Assembly: GCF_019578655.1 (NCBI RefSeq)
Contig: NC_063261.1
Location: 17,288,216-17,352,215 of the forward strand
Source: Ricinus communis
Taxonomy: Eukaryota > Streptophyta > Magnoliopsida > Malpighiales > Euphorbiaceae
Length of the DNA stretch: 64,000 nucleotides
Direction of reading: 5' to 3'
Position numbers and translations under genes: made by a program. Position 1 is the first letter of the stretch; every line of letters starts with the position of its first letter. The notes under the pieces are model-generated. The model was not told the DNA's origin and did not search any database. It saw only the letters and a program-made list of their open reading frames with translations. Below, one piece after another: positions 24,240 through 37,032 of this stretch.

Positions 24240-27200
24240 ACATACTATAACTGTAAATACTGTTGGACACTAGCGCAACCTCAAACATGACGACACCTCA
24301 AGGTACTCTCTCGTCTTATTTTAATAGGAGCAATTCCAGAAATATTATTGTTGGTAGTGGACAAGAAATTCCAATTCATGGTTTTGGAAAAACGAACCTC
24401 CCTCCTCCTCATCCCCCTTTATGTTTAAATAATGTCCTTCATGCACCTAAACTCATTAAAAACTTGATATATGTGCGTCGTTTCACAATTGACAATAATG
24501 TTTCTATTAAATTCGATCCTTTTGGGTTTTCTGTGAAGCACTTTCAGATGGGGGTGCCAATAATGAGATGTAATAGCTCTAGGGATCTCTATCCTCTTAC
24601 CACTACCACGATCCATCACTCTACCTCTTCATCCACCTTTGCAGCTCTTTCTCCAGTTCTATGGCATAGTCATTTAGGACACCCAAGAGCATCTGTTTTA
24701 TGCTCGCTTCAGGATAATAATTTTATTGCTTGTAAACACTCTTCTTGCTCCTCAGTTTGTCCATCTTGTGTTTTTGGGAAACATGTCAAGTTACCATTCT
24801 ATAACTCTTTTTCTTCCACTACAATGACTTTTGATATTTTGCATAGTGATTTGTGGATATCTCTTATTTTAAGTTTGGCATGTCATAAATATTACATTTT
24901 GCTTTTAGATGATTACTCTAATTTTCTATGGACATTCCTTATTGGCAAGAAATCCCAAGTCTATTCCATTTTCTTGTCTGTTAGTGAATTCATCTGCACT
25001 CAATTTGAGAAGAATATCAAATGCTTTCAATGCGATAATGGGCGGGAATATTGATAATGTCCAATTTAAGTCCTTTTGTCACAAAAATGGGATGGTCTTT
25101 CGTTACTCCTGTCCTCATACTTCTCCTCAAAATGGAAAAGCCGAACCTAAAATTCAAGTCATCAATAATTTGATTCGAACCCTTCTTGCTCACTCCTCTA
25201 AGCCACCATCATTTTGGCATCATGCTCTCCAAATGGCAACTTATCTTTTAAACATTCTCCCAAGCAAGCTACTCTCGCACTACTCCCCCACTCAAATTCT
25301 CTATCATCGAAATCCTTCATACAAACATCTACGAATTTTTGGGTGCTTATGTTATCCTCTTTTTCCCTCAACTACTATAAATAAGCTTCATGCTCGTTCC
25401 ACTCCATGTGTCTTTTTAAGCTACCCACATAACTATAGGGGATATAAGTGTTATGACTTGTCTAATGGAAAAATTATCATATCTTGACATGTCATATTCA
25501 ATGAGTCCCAATTTCCTTTTCTAACCTGTATACTCTAACCTCCAACACCTATGATTTTTTAAATGATGGCTTGCACCCTCTATTGCACCATCATCTTCAA
25601 AATCACCCTTCTCCAGTCCATCTACAATCGAAGCTCATTTCTTCTCCTACGGTCCATCTCTCTCATGACCTAGCATCTCCTCAACCACCCACTCAGCCAT
25701 ATAACTCACCTCAACCCTCTCTTGTCTAGTGCTCCTCTATTATCAGACCAGCCCATATACCCCCAAGCTCACATCAAACTCCACCTGTCCAAACCACCTC
25801 TCGGACCATGTCCACCCGCAGCATGCATGGGATATTTAAGCCTAAACGTCACTTTAATTTGACCATTTTGGCTACACCTTCCCCCTTACACCGTAACCCT
25901 AAAACTGCCTTATCCGACCGAATTGCGAAGTTGCCATGACCAATGAATTTAATGCTCTTATTCAAAATAATATGTGGGATTTGGTACCCCATCCTCCTAA
26001 TGTGAATGTTATTCGTTCTATATGAATTTTTCGTCTTAAAAAGAATTTTAATGGTTCTTTTGAGAGGCACAAATCCCGTCTTGTTGGTGTTGGTAGGTCT
26101 CAACAGGTTGGTGTCTATTGTGATAAAACTTTTAGCCCGATGGTGAAGCCTGCTACTATTCGGACTGTTCTTAGTCTTGCTCTATCAAAATCATGGCCCA
26201 TTCATTAGCTGGATGTCAAAAATATTTTTTTGCATGTTCAGCTTCATGAGATCGTTTATATGCATCAGCCTATAGGATTCAGAGATCCAGTACATCCAGA
26301 TTATGTGTTCTTGGTTCAAAAATCATTATATGGCCTTAAACACTCATGCGTGGTATCAACGGTTTGCTAATTTTGTCTTTGTTATTGGTTTCTCACATAC
26401 TAAATGTGATTATTCTTTATTTATTTATTAGAAAGGAAATGACATGGCTTACATACTACTTTACATTGACGACATCATTCTCATTGCATCCTCTGACACT
26501 CTTTGATAATCTATCATGTCACTTCTTACTTTTGAGTTTGCTATGAAAGATTTGGGCCCTTTGAGCTACTCTTTGGGCATTGCAGTCAACCGACATACAG
26601 GTGGGTTATTTCTCTGTCAAAGAAAATATGCAGAGGAGATTATTGACCGAGCAGGAATGACATCTTGCAAGCCAGCTCCCACACCGGTTGATACGAAGGC
26701 TAAGCTGAGTACATCAACAGGATTTCCTTATGAAGATCTGTCATATTATCGCAGTCTAACTGGAGCATTGCAGTACCTTACTTTCACGAGACCAAATATA
26801 TCCTATATTGTGGAACAAGTTTGTTTACATATGCATGACCCGAAGGATGAACATATGATTGCTCTAAAACGAATTCTGTGATACATTTAGGGCACTCTTG
26901 ATTATGGCTTACATCTCTACAAGTCCTCAGTTTCTAGTCTCATCTCTTATACTGATGCTGGTTGGGGTGGATGCCTAGATACCCGAGGATCCACCTCTGG
27001 TTATTGTGTATTTTTTGGAGACAACTTGATATCCTGGTCCTCTAAAAGACAACCCACTCTTTCTCGGTCTAGAGCTGAAGCCGAGTACAGAGGGGTTGCT
27101 AATGTTGTCTCTGAATCTTGCTGGATTCGAAACCTTCTATTGGAGTTGCATTTTCCAGTTTCAAAGGCTACATTGGTTTACTGTGATAATGTTAATGCCA

Positions 27201-27427
27201 TTTTCCTTTCTGGTAACCATGTGCAACATCAGCGCACTAAACATATCGAGATGGATATACATTTTGTCCACGAGAAAGTAGCACGTGGACAAGTTCGAGT
27301 TCTTCATGTCCCATCTCATTATCAAATTGCAGATATTTTTACTAAAGGGCTTCCGCGCATACTTTTTGATGATTTTCGGGACAGTCTCAGTGTCCGTCAA
27401 CCTCCTGTTTCGGCTGCAGGAGTGTGT
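24240..27427 (+). pseudogene. copia-1 pol: protease, integrase, reverse transcriptase, RNase H (broken)
   Basis: Reading changes frame several times. Visible parts: protease-side DTSATSNM near 24263; GAG-pre-integrase HSHLGHP and CPSC near 24665-24780; integrase core with LHSDLW, CDNG and SPQNGKAE (24840-25150); RT with YIDDI near 26463; and RNase H with SRAEAEYRGVA, CDNVNAI and KHIEMDIHFV (27060-27270). In-frame stops interrupt the RT and integrase, so it cannot make a full polyprotein. Confidence 0.85.
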
Positions 27428-27611
27428 TAGATTTATTAGATTATGTAAAATAATCTTTGTATATCTTATCTATATTTAGCATCTATCTTTTGTAATGTAT
27501 ATCCTATGGTAGTTACCTTATTTGTAGCCTAGATTATAGTCTTATGATTAGGTTGTACACTAGTATATTATGAACCAAAATCAATGAGAAACGGGCGGAT
27601 GATTTTCTTCA

Positions 27612-28650
27612 GAACATTCTATTCAGTGGAGCTAAATCACATATTAATTCTAACGGTATCTTTTGACGAGTCCGATTGTTTGAATGTCGGATTTGATTTT
27701 TTTTCTCTTCACTACTTTCATAGAGAGAAAACTCATAATACCATAAAACTCATATAGAAAAAGAACTCAACACTCTCGTAATAGAGAAATATAAAACTTT
27801 TTTTAAAATATTAATATTTATTTCTTAAGACTGATTAATAATAATAAAAAATAAAAACTATTGCGATTTAAAAATGATTAATAATGGGCCAAAAAAGAAA
27901 ATTTTAATAAAAAAATCGAGATATAGGGTTTTTTTCGGAGTTAAGATTACGTTTCATAAAATAATTATTTTTTATTCCCACAATAAAGGCGGGAATTTCT
28001 AATGATGTTGATTAAAGATATTAAAGAAATATAAATTTAAAGAGTTTTAAATTTATAAATAAAAATATAATCAAGTTAGTTCCTGATTGACATAATCTTT
28101 GTTTTTATTGGTGGAAAAATATGAAAAATGATGTTGTGGATGGTACTGTGAGATGTCAGTGTCTCTTAGTATCTACTTCCCATCTAATAAAAATCAACAC
28201 AAATTGTGAAAAATCATGACTCTTTCCCACTAGAAGAAAATTATTCAGTCTCAGTATCTTTGATTCCATTATGGAAATATATACATACATAATATTATAT
28301 TGGCGGTCGAGAATTCCACATGAATCAGCATATACATTGATCTTAAAAGAATTATATTTTGTATAATTGCGTGATCATCCGATAATCAAGCACAAATAAT
28401 ACATATTAATGTAGGAATATAATTAATTCTCAAATATATTGTATTTGGTATCATAGAATTTATTTATATATTTAAAATTTATACATTTAATTAAAATAAA
28501 TATATATTTAAAATTTTATATAATTAAAAATCCATAAAATTAGTTGTACAAGAATTAAATTTTAATAATATAGATATAATTTTTAAATAAATTTCACGTC
28601 AGCTAGTCAATATATTTTATGAATTTAAAATAGTTATTTTAATTTTATTA
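27612..28650. other. Spacer right of copia-1
   Basis: AT-rich sequence between the copia-1 3' LTR and the second copy of the segmental duplication. No coding or RNA signal was recognised. Confidence 0.35.
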
Positions 28651-31097
28651 TTTTATTATATTAAATATAATATTAAAATATTATTTTAAATATGATTTTC
28701 TAGAATTCGAATTATTATCTTATTAGAAAACTAACTTATTAGTTAATATAATATTAAAATATAATTAACATTCTATTATTTAGAATTAGAATCAATCTTT
28801 AATTAGAAATATAACTAATTAATCAAGAAAATAATAGAAAAAATTATACAATTATACATCAGCTTGAATTCCATGTGTCAAAAATAAGTACACATGTCAA
28901 GATAAATAAGTACAAATATCAAAATAAAAATTTTATATGTAAAATTAAGCACAAATATTAAAATAATTTAGGTCTTAGAAATTTATATATATATATTTAT
29001 CATATAATTAATTTGACATAATAAAAAAATATTTTAATTTTGGTAAACTGTTATAAGCTATGGAGAAAAACAGATTTGTCGTTAACATAAATATACGATT
29101 TCTTTTTCAAGATATCACAACATAATTCAAACAACTTATTATTTTTCACAAAACAAATCATGAAAGCTACTTCTCCGGTAACATAAGGAAACGAATCATG
29201 TGGTGGATATTTTTTCTCTCTGATATAATATACCATCCAATAAAAATTTAATGTGAATATGAGGATTTGAATTTAAAATTTTCACTATATTTTGAGTATA
29301 AACTGAAATTATTATTAGAGTGAAAAGATCCGTTATCAGAAGATATTTTTTTAAAAACTAAGAATATTAGTTTAATTATAGAAACTTAAGTAAGTAAAGA
29401 AAACTATTAAAAATGAAAATTTTAAATTTTTTTTTCATAATTGGATAATCTATTTCTGAAGATACATCTTATGACTTTTGATCGTTAATTTATTATTATT
29501 ATTAATTTTTGTATTGCTCTTACTAGAGATGTAAATGAGTCGACTCGATTCGATATTTAAGAAATTCAAATTCAAAAAATTTTGAAAAGTTCAAATTCAA
29601 GCTCGAACTCGAGTCAAATTAACGAACTCAAACTTATTCAAATTGAATTTAAAAAATCAACATATAAATTATTTAAATTTTAGATTTAAATTAATTTAGA
29701 TAATTTTATAGTTATCAATATGCACCAAGTTATTGATATCTATATAAAACTATATATTTCTTAAGTATGTATCATATATATATTTATAACGAAATAATTT
29801 AATTTATAAAATATAATATAAATATTTATATTTATTTTATTTATATTTATATATTAATTTTTCTATATTATATTTATTTTATATTAATTTATTAATTCTT
29901 ATTAATTTTTAATTTTATTTATTTATATTTATTTATTAAATTAATTTTATTTAGTATTCTTAGAATTATTGATTATTCTTAGAATGGATAATAATAAATA
30001 TAAAATTACAAAATTTTATCAACTTATATGAACTATATTAATGTTAAAAATATCAAATTTATTAACTATTATATATTATAACAGAATAAATTAATAAATA
30101 TTTATATATTCAATGTAATGAATAAAGCTTATTAGTATATCATTTTAAATTTATTTTTTAACGAAACTTGAGTTCAATTAAGTTTGTAAGGCAGACCGAG
30201 TTGGATATCATGGAGTTCGATTTTGACTTATTAAGCTATTCGAGTTCAAACTTGGGTCCATTAATATAGAGCTAATTTTAAATATTTTTCTAGATGATTT
30301 CAAATAGCTCTTAAATTGGGTCAAGTCAGTAGCTTCGTGAAATCAAGATCCACTTATGAAATGTGATAGAATTTTTAAATTTGCTGGCTGAGGGAGTTTT
30401 CTTTTTCTTATTGAACAGAGGATTACCATTAGAGCTTCTCATCCTGCATGATCAACGATCGCAGCTTTAACCTGGCCAACCTTAATAGTTATGGATTCTA
30501 ATTGTGCCCTGACCATGCGTATGCTAGCATCACCTCAGCAGAGGCTAGTCCATTTTCGGTCCAAAAAATGTCTGATATGGACCATTTGCTAGAATTAGGT
30601 TTAGTTTTTACTAGTGGTAATCCTATAAAATTTAATTTGTGGAAGTAAAAAAAATTAATATGAAATACAAATAAATATAAAAAATAATAAAAATTATACA
30701 AAATTTTATCAATATGAACAAAATAAGAAAAATAAATAGAAATTAAAAATAAAATAAAAAATTAATAAAATTAGAAATAAATCTATAAGAATTTAAAAAT
30801 TAAAAATAATTATAGATATCAATAAGAATAATAAAAGAATATAAAAATAAAATTTTAAAATTCAGTGGGCGGTAGGCCGCTAGCCCAAATGGACTCGCCA
30901 CTGGTTTTTGGCCCATAAAATTATTTAAGTGCATAACCATTAGAGAAGCTTCTTTGAAGCTAGACGAGTCTCCAAAGTCCAAGGTCACATGTTAAGGTTG
31001 CTGTGTGTTTAGCAAGAGAAGTGATGCCCAAGCAAATAATCAGGCAGCTCAGTAGACAATTGTTGTCTTGGCTTCTTGGGCAGTACTCTTCGGTTAA

Positions 31098-31105
31098 TAT
31101 AAATA
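31098..31105 (+). promoter_or_regulatory. Candidate TATA box of UGT85-4 (TATAAATA)
   Basis: Consensus TATA box 119 bases upstream of the ATG. The same position in the duplicate UGT85-2 reads TATAGATA. The sequence between this box and the ATG is otherwise nearly identical in the two genes. Confidence 0.6.
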
Positions 31106-31216
31106 GGCATATGCTTGTCACCCTAGCATCAAGTGAGTGAGCAATTTGGGTGGAAATTAAACCATACTCGTTTTGAAAGGCAACTCTAAGCAGCTTCCAT
31201 CAAGAACCAGAGGGTA

Positions 31217-32779
31217 ATGGAAATGACTTCCATGGCCAATAAGCCACATGCAGTATGCATACCCTACCCAGCTCAAGGTCACATAAACCCAATGCTCAAA
31301 CTAGCAAAACTACTCCATCAAAGAGGCTTTTACATTACATTCATCAACACTGAACACATGCAGAGAAGATTGCTCAAGTCTAGAGGCCCTGATGCTCTCA
31401 ATGGATTGCCTGATTTTCAATTCGAAACCATACCGGATGGTCTCCCTCCATCTCCTGATTTAGACTCTACCCAAGATATTCTAGCTCTCGCTCAATCTGT
31501 TACAAACAACTGTCCAGTTCCATTCCGCAATCTTCTTGCTAAACTTGAATCATCACCTAATGTTCCACCTATTACTTGTATTGTTTCTGATGGTATTATG
31601 TCTTTCACTCTTGATGCTGCTGAAGAAATTGGAGTTCCTGGTGTGCTTTTCTGGACTGCGAGTGCATGTGGCTTCTTAGCATATGCGTACAATAAACAAC
31701 TTGTTGAAAGGGGCCTTATACCCCTCAAAGGTAAATGCTTTGTGTTCTTGAACTAATTTAAGCATGATTTGATTCAAACCCAGATTGGATTTCTGATGAT
31801 TCTTTTACCTTTTTTAGTAATATAAGTTCTCTGATTCTGTACAGATGAGAGCTATTTAACAAATGGTTATTTAGACACGACTGTTGATTGGATTCCCGGT
31901 ATGAAAGGCATTCGTTTGAAGGACTTGCCGACTTTTCGAACAACAGATCCAAATGATTTCTTTCTCAACTTTTCAATTCAAGAAGTATATGGAGCTTTAA
32001 GAGCTTCAGGGATTATTCTGAATACTTATGATGAGTTAGAACATGAAGTTTTGGTTGCTCTTTCATCTATGTTCCCTCCCATTTACACAATTGGTCCTCT
32101 TGACTTGGTTGGTGCAAAAAATGCTGAGAAAGATCAGAATACATCCATCGGTTCTAATTTGTGGACTGACGATCTTGAATGTCTCAAATGGCTTGATTCC
32201 AAGGAACCCAATTCAGTTGTTTATGTAAATTTTGGTAGCATGACGAACATGACACGACAACAACTTGTAGAACTTGCTTGGGGACTTGGTAATAGCAAAC
32301 AAACTTTCCTTTGGATAATAAGGACTGATATTGTCAAGGGTGAGTCTACAATCTTGCCAGAGGAGTTCGTCGACGAGACAAAAGAAAGAGGCCTAAGGAC
32401 AAGTTGGTGTCCCCAGGAAAGGGTCCTGAAGCACCCATCAATAGGAGGATTCTTAAGCCACATGGGATGGAATTCGACGATTGAAAGCTTGAGTAATGGA
32501 GTGCCAGTGATTTGTTGGCCATTTGGTGGTGAGCAGCAAATTAACTGCTGGTTTGCTTGCAATAAGTGGGGCATTGGTATGGAGATAGAGAATGAAGTGA
32601 AGAGAGATGAAGTGGAAAAACTTGTAAGAGAGTTAATAGAGGGGGAGAAAGGTAAAGAAATGAGAAAGAAGGCAATGGAATGGAAGAGAAAGGCAGAAGA
32701 GGCAACAGATCCTAACGGTAAATCATCTATGAATTTAGACAGATTGGTTAATGAGGTGCTACTGTCACAACACAAATGA
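31217..32779 (+). CDS. UDP-glycosyltransferase, UGT85 family (cluster member 4, near-copy of member 2)
   Basis: Exons 31217-31730 and 31845-32779 join in phase 1 to 482 residues. The donor follows CCCCTCAAAG and the acceptor is TGTACAG. It has catalytic His 22, Asp 125 and a PSPG box at about 359-402 with WCPQ, HMGWNS and the final EQ. It differs from UGT85-2 at five residues; T404I lies two residues after the PSPG box, close to the sugar-donor pocket, and V261G lies in the loop before the C-domain. Very similar acceptor use is expected. It has the better TATA box of the pair. Confidence 0.94.
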
Positions 32780-33083
32780 TGACACTTCCAGTCGCTATGT
32801 CTTTGTGAAATTAGTATTTTCTCAAGTGTTGCTGGAATTTATGTTTCTATTTTAAATAACTGAATATGTATTAATTAAATATTAAAATATATAAATTTAT
32901 ATATAAATTATTTTTTTATTACTATGTATATATATATTTTTGTATAAATTAACAATAATTATATTTTATTTATAATGAAAATGAAAAATATGTGCAAAAA
33001 CATCAATGCGCAATACATGAACAGGAAACAGTGACCGAACAGAAACAAGAGAAAGGTCATATAGTAATATCCTTTTTGAGTGG

Positions 33084-33236
33084 TCAGTATTTAAGACCAC
33101 ACAACTTAGCTTCTTCAAGGAACCACGATGCCTTGCCTTCTTCAATGAATGATTTCAGTAACAAATAATTTTCTCTTTTACTTTCACTCTCTTGAATAAC
33201 CGCTATATCAGACTTGGATGATTTTATAGTTGGGTA
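33084..33236 (-). pseudogene. Unidentified coding-like remnant (possible orphan last exon)
   Basis: On the minus strand a 50-codon open segment ends in TGA and encodes a charged, natural-looking C-terminus including KSFIEEGKASWFLEE and AKLCGLKY. An in-frame stop lies immediately upstream and no convincing acceptor was seen, so it is probably a fragment. It lies directly beyond the right edge of the segmental duplication. The parent family was not recognised. Confidence 0.35.
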
Positions 33237-34831
33237 ATTTTAGAATTGATTTTAATTTAAGATTTTCTTACAATAAATATGTCATTATTTTATTTTTATT
33301 TTTAAAAGAGTTTTAGACTTGAACCGTTTCTGATATGGATTATAGATGGGCTCTATATGTTTAACTTACTAAAATTTTAGTTGTCGTGTAAAATAAATTT
33401 TATTAAAAATTTAATACATATATCGATTTATAAAAATTGATAAAGTCACACGTAACATTAATAAAATTAAAATACGTGATTAAATTAAAAAAAAATACTA
33501 AAAATCTTATATTTCTTTTGCACTTAAGCGGAAATAATATATTCGCATGGTATTTTGATTGCATACGTAGTGAATCAAACCTGTACTCTACGACAACTCT
33601 TTGAAGAAAAAAACAATGTCGATGACTAAAACAAAGTAAAAAAAAGAACAAACAAAAAAACATTAAAATTTCTTACTTACAAGTACTGAAACGTGAGTTT
33701 GCTTCTTTCTTTATCCATTTTGAAAGCGGAAAGAGGATTCATTCACTGACACTGTGATAATGATGATTAATTTAATTTATCAATTCTTTTTTACTTTTGA
33801 AAGAGATGAGTTTTTAAATTATTATACGTTCTTTTATGGAAAAGAAAGATACTGCTTTCCTAAATTATTTTACATTATTCTAAAATGAAGTTTGTCAGAG
33901 TTGGATCCAACTCCCATTAGACCCAATTAAGTGGGAATGGGTCAATTTCTTATTCACTTTGCTCTTTGAACCTTTTCTTTTTCTTTCTTTTAATTTCTTA
34001 ATATTTACACTTACTTTGTTTAAAGGTAAGAAAATTTCCTATGTTTCGAGGATCATTGATTTGTAAAAGAACTTTCGAAGATTACTGATATAGAAAATAA
34101 TTTTTATCTTTCAAAAAATATCAATTTTTTTAATGTATTTTTGTAAATTAGAATTATTTTTTTTAATATTATACTTAATTGCGAAAGAATTATGACATTA
34201 CGAAATAATATTACTGTATTTATATAAATTAAAATTTTGAAAAATGTAAGCATGAAAATAGTAGCTATTTTTACAAAAAACTGATTTTTTCTTTTTGTTA
34301 AATTAAAATAATTTTATATAAATCTTATTACTTACAAAGAAATTATAATATGAAATAAATATTATTACTTTTATGTAAGTTAATAATTTATGAAAAGATT
34401 TATAATTTAAAAAAGAATGTAAATTTTTATAGGATGTTAGGAAAAAAGATAAATTTTATTGATTTTTAGTAATTTAAAATAAATTTTTATATAGGTATAT
34501 GCATAATATTATCTTAGTTATTTTAGCATTTCTTAATTTTTTTTAGTACGTATAACAAAATTAAAGAATTTTAATATTTAAATAGACTCAATAATTTGGC
34601 GAATTTCTATTGGTTCTCTAAAACAACTGATGGTTCTTTTGTTGTAAAATCCCTTTTCTTTTTTCCAATGAAAACCTGCTTTAATCATGAATCCGAGCTC
34701 ATTCTATGCGGCCTTTGCTCAGAAAAATAACTAAGCAATAGTTTTGAATTTGACCATGTTGAAAACATCAAGGAAACAATATGAAACTACATGGAACTAG
34801 TGAATGATTGTTTCTTTTACTTTAACATAGA
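33237..34831. other. AT-rich spacer downstream of UGT85-4
   Basis: No gene, RNA or clear repeat was recognised. A minus-strand open stretch at 33403-33663 is low-complexity and Phe-rich and is not credible as a gene. Confidence 0.35.
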
Positions 34832-35787
34832 TCAATCTAATTTACCTTTTCCATTCATTTGCTTGTTTTTCAGAACTGCAAGAAATTCCTCAAAGTTCTG
34901 ATAACCACCAGGTTTCGTTGCTTCTTCTGCTTTAGCCTTCCAATCCATTGCCTTCTTTTTCATTTCTTTTCCTTTTTCACCTTCCATTAACTCTCTTACC
35001 AAACTCTCAACTTCCTCTCTTTTAACATTGTCATTTATCTCCATTCCAATACCCCATTCATTGCAAGCATACTTACAATTAGTCTGTTGCTCGGCGAAAA
35101 ATGGCCAACAAAGCAATAGAACACTAGCAGACAAACTTTCGATCGTGGAATTCCACCCCATATGACTCAAAAACACTCCTATTGATGGATGTTTCAACAT
35201 CTGTTCCTGCGGACACCAGCTTGCCAATATTCCTCTACCCTTTATTTCTATCAGGATTTCGGCCGAAAGAACAGCAGATTCACTAATTACAAGATCAGGC
35301 CTTTTTATCCATAAGAATGGTTTTTTGCTATTTGCTAGTCCCCAAGCAAATTCATTGAGTTGATTAGGGGTCATTACTGCTATACTACCAAAATTTACAT
35401 ATACAACAGAATTACGCTCTTGCAAATCAAGCCATTTAATGCATTCAGGATCCTCCTTCCAAGGATTTGAACCTATTCTTTTCATTTCATGGCCTGGAAT
35501 CTGATCATCGGAGAGCACGTGAAGCGGACCGATGCTATAAAGGTTAACAGAAGAAAAGATTGATGAGAGAGCTTGTAAAGCATCTTGTTCAAGAGAATCA
35601 AATGTGTTTAAAATGAGTGCAGAAGCTCTTGGAATTTTTGATATCTCATTTGGTACAAAGTTGAGCATTATGCCATTTGAATCAGTAGTTCTGATGAAAG
35701 ATGGAAGATCTTTTAATCTGATATTTCTCATACCTGGAAACTAGTCTATGGTAGTTTCTAGGAACCCGTTTGTTAGATAGCTTTCAT
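34832..35787 (-). pseudogene. UGT85-5 pseudogene, exon 2
   Basis: The minus-strand segment starts after an acceptor (TTTTGCAG/ATGAAAGC) and reads [15 protein letters not shown], then a TAG at 35743-35741 where the other members have Trp (DWIPGM). From 35731 the frame is open to the normal end. The PSPG box is also eroded: GVF replaces GGF, and SASVLLLCW replaces the usual SNGVPVICW, though WCPQ, HMGWNS and AEQQ remain. The matching exon 1 start is about 6.5 kb away at 42333-42736, beyond a complete copia element. The exon 1 3' end was not found. Confidence 0.88.
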
Positions 35788-37032
35788 CTGCAAAATCACA
35801 AAAGGATTAGCATATAAATTGATGGCCTGCAGTACAAGTCATATAAAGAACCGGTCCACATATGTGGGATGGTGCCATACCTATTACACCTTAAAAAAAT
35901 AAATACTATTTCCGTATAGATTTTTAATATTATATTAGTTACACTCTAATATTTAAAAAATATATTTTTTTAATTTTTTAATTTTTAATTTTATATTAAA
36001 AATCTGTTATAATTTCAATTAAATAACTTTAACTAAATTTAGTTTTATATTATTTACTTTTTAATCTTTCGTCTGATGTATAGTTTTATACCATTATTAT
36101 ATCAAAATTTTTATATCTAATTTTTATATAAAATTTAATTTTAATATTTGTATAAAATTAGTAATTTTAATTTTTAATATAATTAGATTTTAGTAAAATA
36201 TTTATATTAATTAAATATTAAATTATGCATATTTTATTATTAAAATAAAATAAATAATATTTTTATTATTGATTTTATTACAGTAAAATTTTAGTTTGGA
36301 TTAAAAACTAAATTATATTTAAATTATATTAATTTTTAAAATATAAAAAGAAAATTATTATAATAAATAAATTATTACATTAAAAAATTAAAGAATAATA
36401 ATAGAAAATTAAACCTAATTATGATTTTCTAATAAAATTTGACAAAAGAGATTTTAATAAAATTATAATAAAAATAAAACATATGTTTCTTAAATACTAA
36501 AAGTAATTAATATAATATAAAGATATGGAAAATAAATCATAATTATCCAAAAAAATTAGCGTGAAGATTAAATTGTACTTCAGTGCCAGGATTAAAACTT
36601 GGAATCTATTGGTTCCTGAGGGTCAGCCCTTTCAGTTGTCACTGTCGATGGATCATTATGTAAGCAAGATAAGAAGAGGAATGAAGTGACATTAGGCCAC
36701 CTCACATGTTTGTTTTTAGTGCCAACTGCCAAGGTGACTTCGTCTTTACTTTAGTGACTTTTTCTAGTAATTTGGGTGTAGATTTATCAGGTTTGATTTC
36801 TAAAATTGGACAAAGGTGCATTTTTCGCTCACGTCCCCTGAATTATTTTTTAGTGTAAATAAACTATCAAAGTTTCTAAAATCTGTAATTCAAACCCTTC
36901 AATTGAAAGAAAACTTACGTCAGTTATCTAAATATGTTGTTTTAATTCTTTTTTTTTACTTCTTTTAAAAGTGAACCCACCAAATACTTCTTTCTTCCTT
37001 CTCTTTGTGCAATACAAACTTATCGTAACAAA
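35788..37032. other. Sequence between UGT85-5 exon 2 and copia-2
   Basis: AT-rich sequence occupying the place of the UGT intron and missing exon 1 end. I saw no trace of residues ~130-170 of the UGT. A less AT-rich stretch at about 36570-36740 has no recognisable product. Confidence 0.4.

Larger units (their letters stand above)
22799..27611 (+). mobile_element. Ty1/copia LTR retrotransposon, copia-1 (degraded)
   Basis: Two 187-base direct LTRs, 22799-22985 and 27425-27611, begin TGTTAGATTT. By eye they differ at about ten positions. The 3' LTR ends in CA; the 5' copy has mutated to TA. The flanks GAACG (22794-22798) and GAACA (27612-27616) look like a 5-base target-site duplication with one change. 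A primer-binding site TGGTATCAAAGTA follows the 5' LTR at 22986, resembling the initiator tRNA-Met complement. The order gag, protease, integrase, RT, RNase H identifies copia. It sits between UGT85-3 and UGT85-4 and is absent from the matching duplicated region. Confidence 0.93.
28660..33072 (+). repeat. Segmental duplication, copy 2 (contains UGT85-4)
   Basis: Direct-orientation partner of 14690-19008. It includes another copy of the AT-rich repeat (near 28660-29000), the CTCGAACTCGAGC-rich element (29525-30270) and the UGT85 gene. It retains about 40 bases around 30895-30935, between GCCCAAATGGA and ACCATTAGAG, that are missing from copy 1. Homology stops just after CATATAGTAATATCCTT. Confidence 0.85.

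Noticed and set aside
33403..33663. 86-codon minus-strand open frame
   Set aside because: Composition is low-complexity and Phe-rich in AT-rich DNA, with no family motif and no splice or promoter context.
20226..35787. UGT85-2/-3 and UGT85-4/-5 as a duplicated convergent pair
   Set aside because: UGT85-2 and -4 are nearly identical, but UGT85-3 and -5 are clearly diverged, so the convergent pairing did not arise from the same event.
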